Source: Gadus chalcogrammus
Taxonomy: Eukaryota; Chordata; Actinopteri; Gadiformes; Gadidae
Direction of reading: 5' to 3'
DNA: 64,000 nt
Assembly: GCF_026213295.1 (NCBI RefSeq)
Contig: NC_079423.1
Span: 12,593,896-12,657,895, forward strand
The position numbers and the translations under genes are program-made. Each line of letters starts with the position of its first letter. Positions within the stretch are counted from its first letter, which is position 1. Shown one piece after another: positions 33,541-44,920 of the stretch. The notes below the pieces were generated by a model that did no database searches, was not told the DNA's origin, and saw only the letters and a list, made by a program, of their open reading frames with translations.

Positions 33541-36500
33541 CGTCCTGCCCGATGCCACATGTACTGTATGTGTGTGGTTGTCCATGCATGTGTCCCATAT
33601 GTGAACAGGCTCCAGGACCACACACTGGTACCCCTATAGGTGATCAGGCCCAAGCCTTCTGTAGATGTGTGGTTTAAGGTAAGGTAGGTTAATCTTAATG
33701 ACAGGGGCGTCTGTCAGGCAGCGTGCCAGAGGACAGGTCATGCGGTCCCTGCTCCCTGACCACCCTGTCATCCCTGCTTGGCAGGGGCACTCCCCTATGG
33801 ATCAAGAGAGCTTCACACTGTGAGGATCTGAATGTCTCTGAAGCATCAAAGAGGTTGTGATTATAAAAGAAAATGCACAGAAAAGCCACAGCATGGTTCC
33901 CTAAAAGGGACAGCCGGATCCGAACTTAGAATCACGTGATTAGGCAAATGAGGGCAATAACGCTGTAGCAATACTCACAACAAACAAATATAGGAAGATT
34001 TACTCGCTGACTCTGATGAGTTGCATTGGAATTGCCTGATTGAATAACACAAAACAACAGACAAACACACAAACATGCTCTACATAGTTTGTATGTCTGT
34101 GTGTATGCATTGATAACATTGCATATGTATTGTGGCTGTAAACCGTAAATGGCTCTATCTGATTCTTGATGAATTTCAGATTAAATTGGATTCAATATAG
34201 GCCTTCAGTGATTGCCAATATTATTGCTGATTGCCAGCATTCTGCTTATGCCAGATAAACAGTGCAGAGTAGAAGGGATGAGTCTGTTTCTCTTCAGAAA
34301 GTGCCCATTCACTTCCACTTCCACTGGTTAATCATGTTTCTCTATAATTTAATAACCTGCTACTCTTTCACACAACATTCAACCCATTAGGGTCGGTCGT
34401 GATGTACTTGTGAGTGTGAATGTGTGACTGCTTTCGCAAGGAAAGACAAGACAATGGGAATATGTTTCACCTCCGTTAATGCCAGAAACCGTTGCTATTT
34501 TGTGCTTTGTAACTCAATTTGATATCATGGTTGGTGTGTGTGTGTGTGCATGTGTTTTGTTTGCCATTCATGTGGGGGTGTTTTTAATCATTTTGCCTTT
34601 GCAAAAAAAGTGATTTTGTTAAAACTCTTGGCTCATGGTCTCAGGCTGTAGGCATTGTAATGCATGCTGATGGCTCAGCAAACGTCCTAGAAGTTATTTT
34701 GCCGAATACTCCCATGACACAGAAAAGTTCGAGTTTTGAATAAAGTGCAGGTCTGTTGTGACGTGAGTGCTACAAATCCAAGCTCCAGTACACCCCTGTG
34801 TAAGATGAACAAGACAACAGCTTTGGCCCGTTGCGTCTCACAAAAGGGCACAGAGAAGATTGCTTCTGTGCTGTGAAAAAGGTGGCGGTTCAATGGCTGC
34901 TAATCTTTGTGTGAAGGTGAGGGTGTTAATGTGGTCCACTGTGTTTGGATATTTAGAGATTCCCACCTTTTTAAATAAGTTGTGCTTTCTTCGTGATGTG
35001 CTTTCTTGCAAATAAGTTTAAATAATGAATAAGTTATTAGTGAACACATTCTTCAAATATACTCTGAATGCTCCTTCGACACATCATTCACCACCATGTG
35101 AGTAAATGTGTGCACGGAACAATGAGGAAATAACATTTGCGATTCTCGATTTTTTAACATTTAAAAATCATATGTATATTTCATGACTAGGGGGAAACAG
35201 GTCAAAAATCCGGGGAGTCTGACTACTGGTTATGACTGCGAATTGTTTGTTCCCAGAGGTATTTTCAGGTTAGTTCATCCAGAGTTGAAACATTTGGTTA
35301 GCAACATCTGTCCTGTTTTGACTGTCAGTCGTTGAATTTGCTCTTGAGGGATAATGCTGGTGTGTAGCACTCACAGCATCCAAGACAGCCAGAGTGAAGT
35401 ATGCGATCGTTTCCCTGGGATTGGCCGTGACACTGAATAAACATGAACACCCATCCAAAATCTAGAGAAGAGATCCTGCATAATTGCTAGGGCAACATTT
35501 GCGTTCAGGAAGCATTTAAACAAGGCTGTACCAAATAGATACATTCCAAGTGACTGTTCAATTGACTATACTATTCATTTTTTATGTAAGGACACAGTAT
35601 TAATGTATGAGGATACAGTAACAGTGTGTGTTACGTACCTTCTAAGACAGCATGCTTTACAACCACTTAAATTCCAACAGGATTTAATTCCAAAATGGAC
35701 TGATACCTTTGATCTCTCTACCAGCATGGTCTCTAGACTGCTCGGAAAAATCATCTCAGTCAAATCTTGTTCTTGATAAACAATACCTATTACCGTCAGG
35801 AAATGATGTGAAATAGACCTTCACATCATTGGAGTTTCCTCCACCTGCTCCCTTTCCTTGTCTTACCCCCACCCTGTCTCACAAATGCTAGCATGTCAAT
35901 TAAAGTCAAGCCCCAAGCTAAAATATACCTCATGCCAGTTAGACAGGCTTCATCTAGAAAGGTCAGCCAGTGCCACAGCTATCCCAAAGACAAAAGTGTA
36001 AAAAATCAAAAGTGTATCTTGGCTTGTCGTTTTTTCTTTGAACGAGAGGGAGAAAGACAGGGATCATTCACGCGAGGGACAATTATTTTTGCCAAAATTG
36101 TCCATATCTAATGTATCCATACATCCTCCTGGAGTAATGAACACCCTGCTCACCAGCTTCCTGCTGGGGAATTAAAGCTTACTTTTATCATACATTTCTA
36201 ATTTAATGGCCGGCTGTTGTCTACGAAATATATTGTTAAGATTGAGTCGAGGCATCCTCCCTTGTCTCTTTTTCTTGGCAGGACACCTTTAAGAAAAAAT
36301 GAAAACCTTCAATAAAATGTGCGATTTAAAATAGAACTGTCTCCTCTTCTGAAAATATTGAAATAGATGTAAATGTATTTTAAAAAGGCACACGAATAGA
36401 TAAGCTATTTATCCTCTCAAAATATTAAAATACACCTGATTGTCTAGGAGACACTTTCATGTCGGCTGGTGTTAGCCCATAGTCCCTCCAGTAGAATAAA

Positions 36501-37104
36501 AGTCTGTGGCTCACAGATGCCTGTGTAATCAGTGCAGCCGCTGCCGCTCATATCTGATCTAGTTTGAAGAGCCGGAGAATCAAGACACACCAGTGAAGAG
36601 CTGCAATGAAGATGGTGTGGCTGCATGATGTGAGACGTTCTTTACGTGCCCTTCATCAAAAACAACTACTTGAATAACTTGAGTAAAGGGGTAGTGAACC
36701 CGTTGTGGTTTAAACTGTCTGATATTACTTACGTGATCTTCAACAGATACATTTATGTTCAAGAATGTAAGTGTGGGGAGGCCGAATTGCCGTGAGCTTG
36801 CCGCAGCACATGTAACCACGACATGTGATCTAGAAAGCGTTGTGTGTGTCAAAGTTACATTATGGATTGCGGTAAGGGTTGGCCGTAGATTGTAGCTGGT
36901 TAGCAATCTTCCAAATCAGATTGAATAGGATCTTCCCACAGTGGCCACAGCTTTCAGGACTGAACCATCTAAAATAAAAACAAAATGCCTTCGTCATCTT
37001 TGCGTCAATAGGCACATTTCTTCTGTCAGGGCGGGAGGGAAGACCAACGAGTTCCTCCCCAGAGAAAGTTTCATTGGCTCCTCAGGTTGTAGTGGTGGGA
37101 TGTT
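33541..37104 (+). other. pex5l intron 1; nothing recognised
   Basis: Intronic unique sequence with scattered short GT runs (for example 34532-34552). Open frames up to 108 codons on either strand show no known similarity. Confidence 0.45.
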
Positions 37105-37230
37105 AGGCCCAATCCGATTTCTACCCCCTACCCCTTCCCCTTACCCCTCCCCCTTGTTTTGAAGGGGTAAGGGGAAGGGGTAAGGGTAAGGGGAAGGCGT
37201 ACGGGGTAGAAAGAAATGGGATTGTGCCTA
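37105..37230. mobile_element. Foldback MITE, copy 1 (GGCCCAATCC...GGATTGTGCC)
   Basis: A palindromic element. The left arm reads GGCCCAATCC then TTTCTACCCC and C-rich TTACCCC words. The right arm carries the complementary GGGGTA words and GAAATGGGATTGTGCC. The two arms meet near TTGTTTTGAAGGGG. I recognise this C-rich palindrome as a common fish MITE-like repeat. It encodes nothing. Confidence 0.75.
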
Positions 37231-37327
37231 AAGCCCAATCCCATTTCTACCCCTTACCCCTTCCCCTTACTCCTTCAAAACAAGGGGGAGGGGGAAGGGG
37301 TAAGGGGTAGGAATGGGATTTGGACTT
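37231..37327. mobile_element. Foldback MITE, copy 2, adjacent
   Basis: A second and shorter palindrome of the same family directly abuts the first: AAGCCCAATCCCATTTCTAC on the left and GGGTAGGAATGGGATTTGG on the right. Tandem placement suggests insertion of one copy into the end of the other, or a duplication. Confidence 0.72.
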
Positions 37328-39135
37328 ACACTCCCTCACCCTACTGTAGCTGCAGATCAGAGTTCTCCGTGGCACTCCAGCACCATTAATCCAGAACCAG
37401 AGGACGTCCCCTACCACACTGTGCTCTTCTCCACCCCTGCTTAACAGCCAGTTGGTCTGCCTCCTCTCCAGCAGAGACAGAGTGGTTGAAGACCCTTCCT
37501 GGCAATGCTCTGAGGAGAACAAGTGAGAGTACGGAGTCTTGACTGCAACGCACGTAGCTGAGTGATCCACACGTGATCTCTTCTCTGCTTTGTTTTCTAG
37601 AAACCTAAATGAAGACTTAAAAACTGGGCATGAAGTGAATGAAGGTAATTGGGGAAATGCAGTTGTTGACATTAATTACCAACAACAAGGTGTAAATGTT
37701 GTGTGAGAGAAACAGGAGTGACTACAATTAGGAGTAGGATCAAATGAAGAGAAAGCATTACTAATTGATCTGTATCTGTGTGAGAAAGAGAGAGGATAAG
37801 ACCGAAGAGAGACGAGTGGAGCATTCTGTGCTCAAATAAAAACATGCCACAACCAAACACAATCAGTGAATAGGGGACTATCCCAGAGGAAGAATGCTCA
37901 GTGTTTGCCCGTATTAAAATGAAACAGCCTGTTTGTGATTTAAAAATAGATTCCTTCGAATTGGCCTTGCGCCAGAGAGCCATTGTGAAATCCGAGACAC
38001 ACCGATCGATTGCCAGGCGGGAGGCACACTTCTGTGCTGGACCTGCAAATGGCAGTTGGGGAAGGAGAAGCCTCGGAATTCCAGCTCAGGCTCTGTTTGT
38101 TGAAACCATCCAACAGCGTTTCGAGTCGGTGCAAGCAGCTGATTGCAGTTATTAGCAAGAAACCCCCCTTTGTGATGTCGTACGGACGGGGGTCTATATT
38201 CCATACGATAGGACCCTACGGATCGTATGTACTGTATAAGCACATTCCTGAATAATCAGGCATGGAGGAGCAGCGGCGGATATGGTATATTTCAGAGGAC
38301 AAGATTGTAATAGATGAGCCTAATTACATGTTTGCTAATACTAATGGGCCTGCCAAGCTACCTAATTCCTTGTCAGACAGCGAATACAAACTGGCTTTAT
38401 CTCGCTGTTGTGCAATCGGCAGCAATTGTTTGTATTGTTCTGCGTTTCTGTTCTGTTGGCTCGAGACTAATGAAGGTTTTGCATAAAAGAACGTAAAATA
38501 GGGTCTCGTAAGGAATCAGTTGGTATCTCCCCTAGCACAGCTGCTCTGCATGAATAGACCCAGTCCAGCCCTAATCTGTTACTGAGATGGAGGGTAGGCT
38601 TAGAGTGAGAGGGGACATATCGGGACATCAGCCCTCCTCTTATAAAAGACATAGAGAGGGGGGTATTGCCATTGATTGAACTTGGTGACAGTGTTCCACG
38701 GCTTATTAAAGGTAACTTTCCTTCGGAAGGATGGTATTTGGCAACACAAATGCCTTACGGAAGAGGAGATTGCAGAATGTCAAATTAGATTCAAACCGCG
38801 GGTCGAACCAAAATAACGTCGGCAGGGGCGAAGAAATTGATTCATTAAGTAATCACAAACATAATGGCAATATGCAGCGTTTTCAGATTTAAAAATGGGA
38901 TACGATGCATGATTCATGAATTGTTTGCATAATGTATGTATGTGGAGCAAAATGACGCGGCATATGTGTCATGTCGAGGATGGCTCCCCACTGTGTTGGA
39001 AATATAATGAGCGATAAGTAGCTGTCGCGCCCTCCCACCTCCACTACCGCTTATCTCTGCCTTGCGACTCATTGCAATTCACATGCAGCTCTTCATGCAC
39101 ACACACACACATACACGCACGCACATACACACACG

Positions 39136-39174
<39 letters not shown>

Positions 39175-40754
39175 ATCTATTCACACCACAAATTATGTGC
39201 CATTGAAAAGCACTCTCATATTCTCAGACGACCTCTTTCAAAGCCAAACAGCGGGAGAAGAATCCCTCCTCCACCTTCTCCTCCACCTTCTCCTCTTGTT
39301 CCTCCTCCCACAATAAAAAAAAAGGGAAAACAGTTTGAAGTCATGTTAGAGTGAGTTGGTGCGGTATCACAGTGTTGTTCAAAAACATTTGAAGGATCTT
39401 TCGGTTTTACACAAAAAGTAATAAAAGAAACCCCATTTGGGAACTTTTAAATAAGCGGTTCAACTCACTGCATGTTAAACAGCCAATGTCTGACCTCAGC
39501 GTTCATCTGAATGCTTTTAAGACTTTGGCAGACACAAATGTAACCCTAAGTGCATCATGATCTTATAATATACTCTCAAATATTAAATATAGATGGCTTC
39601 TGCCAGTCTGTGAAGCTTAACCGGTCAAAACTCCATAACGTGTGCATTATCTGCTTAATGGCCGCCCTGTGAATAAGACAGGTGCTTAATTTAGATACAA
39701 TGCAGCCCAAATTTTACAATAAAGCAGGCTAACTGTGCCCAGGCTGCAAATATGTAATTAATTTATATAAAGACTTATATGAGGATGTCTTCATTCCTTG
39801 CATTGTCAAGTTATTTAATAATGTATTTAGTTAATTATCTGGTATGTGATGTATTTATTAAGTTAGTTATTTTTGTTTTATATTTTGAATAGGAAATTGA
39901 ATAAACAGAAGATACAGAAATGTTGGTTATTTTTGTCTAAAGATTTTTTCTAATGGCTTAGTGTCCAAAGTCAACTGATCAACTTCTGGAGAGCCTTCAT
40001 AGAAGGGCCCTGGAAGAATAATTAAGGGTCTCTTCAAGTTTATATAATTACTTTTTGTAAACCTACTACTAAATCAAAAAATGTATTCTCCATAACAACA
40101 TATGGAGGTAGTACTGCTAATACAGGCCACTGGACTGGCAGTGGGACATGGCAAATTGGAACCATAATATAATTTTGATGGATTTGGTTAATAGTTATGG
40201 TTGATTAATTAATATATATGGTTCTTTTATTGTGATGAAAAGAGAGCTAGCTTCTGTATGAATGTTCAAGTTGTTCATTTTTGCCCGGTAAAATTACTGC
40301 TTATTGAGTCAATTTAGATTATAACTACACAACGTTCATTACACCCTATCCCTCTCAATGCCTCCCAAAAACAGCTGAATAACTGCAGAATCAGAAACCA
40401 CCCTCCTCAAGTCTCAAAATACAATTTAAGATACAATTTACCTTTGAAAAAAACATTTATCTAATTCAGTTAAAATCCAAGCACATATATTATTCCACAC
40501 AGAAACTTCTAAATAGATTCCCCTGCGCTTCCCTACATTGTTGTGTTAGTTTCTTAATCAGCCTCCACATAATTGCAAACCTTAAAGAGGATGGGCCGTC
40601 TGCTGATGCCAACGGTTAATGCTAACTCCATCACTCCTGCTCCCCTGGCCCTACCCCTTCTGCTGCTGTGTTTCCACTGCTGTAATTGGCTGAAGTCACT
40701 TAAGGCATCACAAGAACCTGGTGGGGCGACCTGATTACTGATTGTTTTTGATGT
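37328..40754 (+). other. pex5l intron 1; multi-frame open interval at 37.9-38.5 kb
   Basis: From 37901 to 38255 frames on both strands are open together. One + frame (38010-38486) is interrupted only by a TAA at 38253-38255. No domain or family was recognised, so it is not called as a gene. A CA array lies at 39097-39170 and CTCCTCCACCTT subrepeats at 39266-39305. Confidence 0.45.
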
Positions 40755-40787
40755 GGTGTGTGTGTGTGTGTGTGTATGTTTTCTTGT

Positions 40788-40885
<98 letters not shown>

Positions 40886-41012
40886 GTGCGTGTGTGCGTG
40901 TGTGCGTGTGTGCGTGTGTGCGTGTGTGCGCGTGTGTGCGTGTGTGCGTGTGTGCGTGTGTGCGTGTGTGTCTGTGTGTGTCTGTGTGTGTCTGTGTGTG
41001 TCTGTGTGTGTG
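40755..41012. repeat. Compound TG microsatellite with higher-order units
   Basis: A pure TG core (about 40795-40880) is followed by 8-bp GTGTGTGC units (about 40880-40968), then four 10-bp TCTGTGTGTG units (40971-41010). Confidence 0.95.
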
Positions 41013-43680
41013 TGGCCATGTCTGTTGGAATAATGGCACCATCAGCCGGTCAGTCGAATCAACTATTATTCTGTCAAAAGGAGAACGTGCGGCCTTCTCG
41101 AGCACTCTCGCTATATATCCCTCTCTAACTCTGTCTGTCTTCCCCCTTCGCTCTCCATTTATCTATGTGTGTGTCTCTTTCTCTCACACTCTCTCTCTAG
41201 CTCTCCCGCATCTATCTTCCAGATACTGTAGACACCTCATTCTGAGAAGACAAATCAACCAGACTGGATAGAATTTGCACGCGGTAACAAAAATCGCAGC
41301 CCACTCGAAAATGTGGACGTAACATTAGGGCTGATGGACGAGCATAGCGATACACCCAGAGACAGATACTCCCAGATACATACAGGCCACAAGAAACACA
41401 AATCAAAGCAGTTAGGGCAAGGCCCAACAAACTCCCCTTCTACTTCATGTAGGTAGGGCTGTCTACAAAAAGCACCAAGATAAGCAAATCCACCAGAGAA
41501 GAAAAGGGAGGCAGCCACCTGGATCTAGGACACTGTGAGGTAGAGTGAGGGAGAGAACAAGAGCGAGCGAGAGCGAGAGAAAGAGAGACGGGGGGGTCTC
41601 CAGTGAGAAGGTAATGCCCTTTCCGAGGCAGCCACCACTAATCAGGGTACTGTAGCGCCTTACTGCTGGGTGCTGAGCAAGGCAGAGCCGGTTCCTCTCG
41701 TCATCATCATTAGTACTGCAGCCTCGGCAGAACACTGAGCCACAGCTGGGCCTGCCCTAATGAGATTCACCCGCCGTTCCCCTTTTTATTTATTTCATTT
41801 TGCACATGGACCCCATTTCCTCCTTTCCCTTCGTGTACCTTTTGTTCCATAATGGACAGGTAATGGAGTGGGCTAGTTAGGGTTGGCCGCGGGAGAGGGG
41901 ATTGAGAGACGGTCTCACCAATGCCAGGTCGTGATAAGCTTGATCAAAGGGAGCAGGAGCAGGGAAAAGAGCAGGAAAAAAGGGGTTAGTTCAGAGTCAG
42001 GCGCTGGGGTTGTATCTCTCTCTCTCTCTCTCTCCCTCTCATCTCTTTTGTGTATGTGTGTGTCCCCCTCTCTCCATCTTTCCCTCTCCATCTCTTTTGT
42101 GTGTCCCTCTGTCCTCATCTCTTTTGCGTCTCACACATTTTCAGGTGTACGTGAGCGAGTGAATGAGTGAGTGAGTGGTGGAGAGAGGCTGAGGATCTAA
42201 ATTTGACGCAGCAGGGTTTCTGGGAGTTGAGCTGCTGAGCTGCACACATGGGTTATAAACATATCATAATAAAATCCAGATATATACGAGAGATTGAATG
42301 AGCCAATAAAATGCAGCTGCAGGAGGGTAGGGGGGTGTTTCAAAGTCAGGGGAGATTTATGGTCACTGTTGTGCTCCGAAGTCTGTTGTTGAGGACAAGG
42401 GCACTGACGCTCTGCCGCGTAAACATGCACCGTGTCACTTCTCGTTGGAAGCATTGCTTTGGTTTGTCGAAAATAATTGGAGGCGTTAATATATAACCCA
42501 TCCCTGGATCAATCAATTCACAGTGTTAGATTCTCTCCAAATCCATTCGATGTTCGGATAACTTGTGCTTGAAGACTTGATGGTCCTTGTAGAGATGCTG
42601 TCTGGTCCTGTCTAGTTCACCTGGTAGTGTTCACTGTGTTGACTGAACCACGCGGGGGTTAAGAAATAGTGAGAGAAGACGTTTGTTTCCCTTCCAGCTC
42701 GCCGTAGGGTAGGTGACATAAATTTTAATGAAATCAAATATGAATAGTTTCTGCTCATCAGAAAAACCAGCAGGTCCCCCCTGATGCAACAAGTAACCAG
42801 TGATTATTCCGCTTGTGTGATCCAACTTACTCCCTCAGTGAAGGAAAGCAAAAACAGAGAGAATGCCCTGTGTTTACACTCTGATACGGTTTATTGCAAA
42901 CTCATGTGCACTCTAAAGGGTAGAATCAAGTGGTGGGCAGTACAGTCAAGAGTTGAGGGTAAAAAAAATCTCGCTAGAAATGTACCTTATTTAAATCGAT
43001 GAAACACAAGGGAAATAGTGAGCTATTTTAAAGATTCTGAAAAGATAAAGACGCCTGAATCTCCTGGAAAACATATGAATGAATGCCTCGTCTGCTTCCA
43101 GGCTTGTCAACATTAATATTAAAATGAGGCCCGGATGTGTGGAGAAGTCCCAGCTCTGTAGAACCTTCCTCTGGTTAGAAAATGGTTCCATAATCCAAAT
43201 TAGACTCCACAGATTCAAATAATGATTTCATGGTCTATTTTCTCTCTCCTTTATTGTTTTAAATTTTTCATAAAAAGGCAATGTCATACAACATTCATCA
43301 GCTTATTTTGTATGGATATAACACAATTAAAAAAACACAATGAATAAATAAAAACAATTTACAAACTCATGTACTCTGCATTCAATGAATCTCTTCATTG
43401 TGTGTCACCGTGCACAACTGTTGGCTATCAAAGCTCTCCTGTGTCTCTTGTGTTATTTGATAAAAATACAAGCAACTCTGCAAGATATAAATGTTTAAAC
43501 AAAAATCGGTATGCTACTACCCAGAAGCAGAATGAACCAAGCAGACGGCTTTACTCGCCTGCATACATCTTCACTAGCCGGCTCAGGGACGCTCAAATTA
43601 CTCTTCTCCCTTTCTCGCCCGTCCTTGTTGCTGTCATAACAACCTACCCCCCCCTATCCCCAGACAACTGCCACCAATGC
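41013..43680 (+). other. pex5l intron 1; CT/GA-rich tracts
   Basis: Contains CT-rich stretches at 41180-41215 and 42015-42060 and a GA-rich stretch at 41545-41590. No exon was recognised. Confidence 0.45.
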
Positions 43681-43682
43681 AA

Positions 43683-43760
43683 GTCCTCTTCCTCACCGGC
43701 ATGATCGATACGTGGGGAAGAGGACGGCGTTTTATATAAAGGCTGCTGAGTTCCAAGTAC
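43683..43760 (+). promoter_or_regulatory. Strong TATA box in intron 1, possible alternative promoter
   Basis: TATATAAAGG begins at 43733. It is preceded by a perfect 10-bp inverted repeat, GTCCTCTTCC (43683-43692) and GGAAGAGGAC (43716-43725). A donor-like GAAG/GTGAGAAG lies near 43905. Mammalian PEX5L has an alternative first exon between its main promoter and exon 2, and this site would suit such a role. No coding start is visible in the presumed exon, so an alternative message would have to start translation in exon 2. Confidence 0.3.
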
Positions 43761-43807
43761 ATTCGCTCAAGTGATTTAGGGAGTCCCAGCAAGCAATCAA
43801 TCTTTAC

Positions 43808-43837
43808 TCCCCCCCCCCCCCCCCCCTCCCCCCCCTT
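43808..43837. repeat. C homopolymer tract
   Basis: About 28 C residues broken by one T (near 43828), downstream of the TATA box at 43733. It may hinder sequencing and can form i-motifs. Confidence 0.9.
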
Positions 43838-44865
43838 GCTTCACTCAGGTGGACAAAAGTCAAAACAAAGCCTATTATTTTGCTGCCACGGTGGCTGATA
43901 GCGAAGGTGAGAAGATAAGACTCCTCCCCAGAGAGAGGGAAGGAAGAGTTGAAGTCAGGGGAAGCCTTGAGAGGGAGATAGCCACGATGCTCAAGATTAG
44001 CTATCAGCGGGGGAAATGCACTGTGAGAAGATCTGTTTCGGGTTGACTGCCTCTGTGGATAGCAGATACGATTTTAGACTGCTCCGGGCTGATTTCTGAC
44101 CAATCAGGCCATATCATTCATGATTGGGTAATCCATCTTGCCTGTCAATCTCAGGTGCGTAGAATTCTCTCACTTCTCAGTTGTTGAAGAAACATTGCGA
44201 GAGAGGCCACCTTTTTCCTGGTTCTTTCGTTGCAAATTCATGCTTTCCTCAACCCTTTTAAACTTTCTGTCTACACAACTCTCAAATCTTTTCTACAGCA
44301 GCATAAAGTCTTGTACAGCACCTTTAAATCAGCAGGGGAGAACAAATGGGTTGTGAGATGGCATAACGAAAATCTAAAATATGCATGCCTATACATGCCT
44401 TAGATCTTTAATTTGATTATGAATATGTTAATGTGGTAATTCATGTACTTTTGTTACCCAATATTTGGTGGGTTCTTATTGGGACCCAAGTATCTTCACT
44501 GAGAGTCATGACATAAAATGTTTTGGGAACCTCTGGTCGATATGTTGTCCAATCCTAGTCCCGGACACTGAATATCTAACCAAAATCTCATTGGCCGCTG
44601 TAATGAGAGATCCTTTTGACGACAGCTGAAGTATTGCTGTTATTAAACCTTATTTGCCTATAGGGAAAGATAATTACTGTGACTTTGCTGAGTGGCATTA
44701 CATCTTTAGAGGGACCCTGAATGACTTCATATTCATGCGTAGCTGACAGTCTAATTAAAAAGAAAATTCCCTCAACAAGGCTGCAACCTCAGCTATACCT
44801 AGTGTTTGTTTTTTTTCGGTTTCCCTTCACCAACGGAAACATAATTCTAAAAAAGATTGTTGATG

Positions 44866-44866
<1 letters not shown>

Positions 44867-44916
<50 letters not shown>
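44867..44916. repeat. (TA)25 microsatellite
   Basis: An uninterrupted TA array of 50 bases in intron 1. Confidence 0.96.
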
Positions 44917-44920
<4 letters not shown>

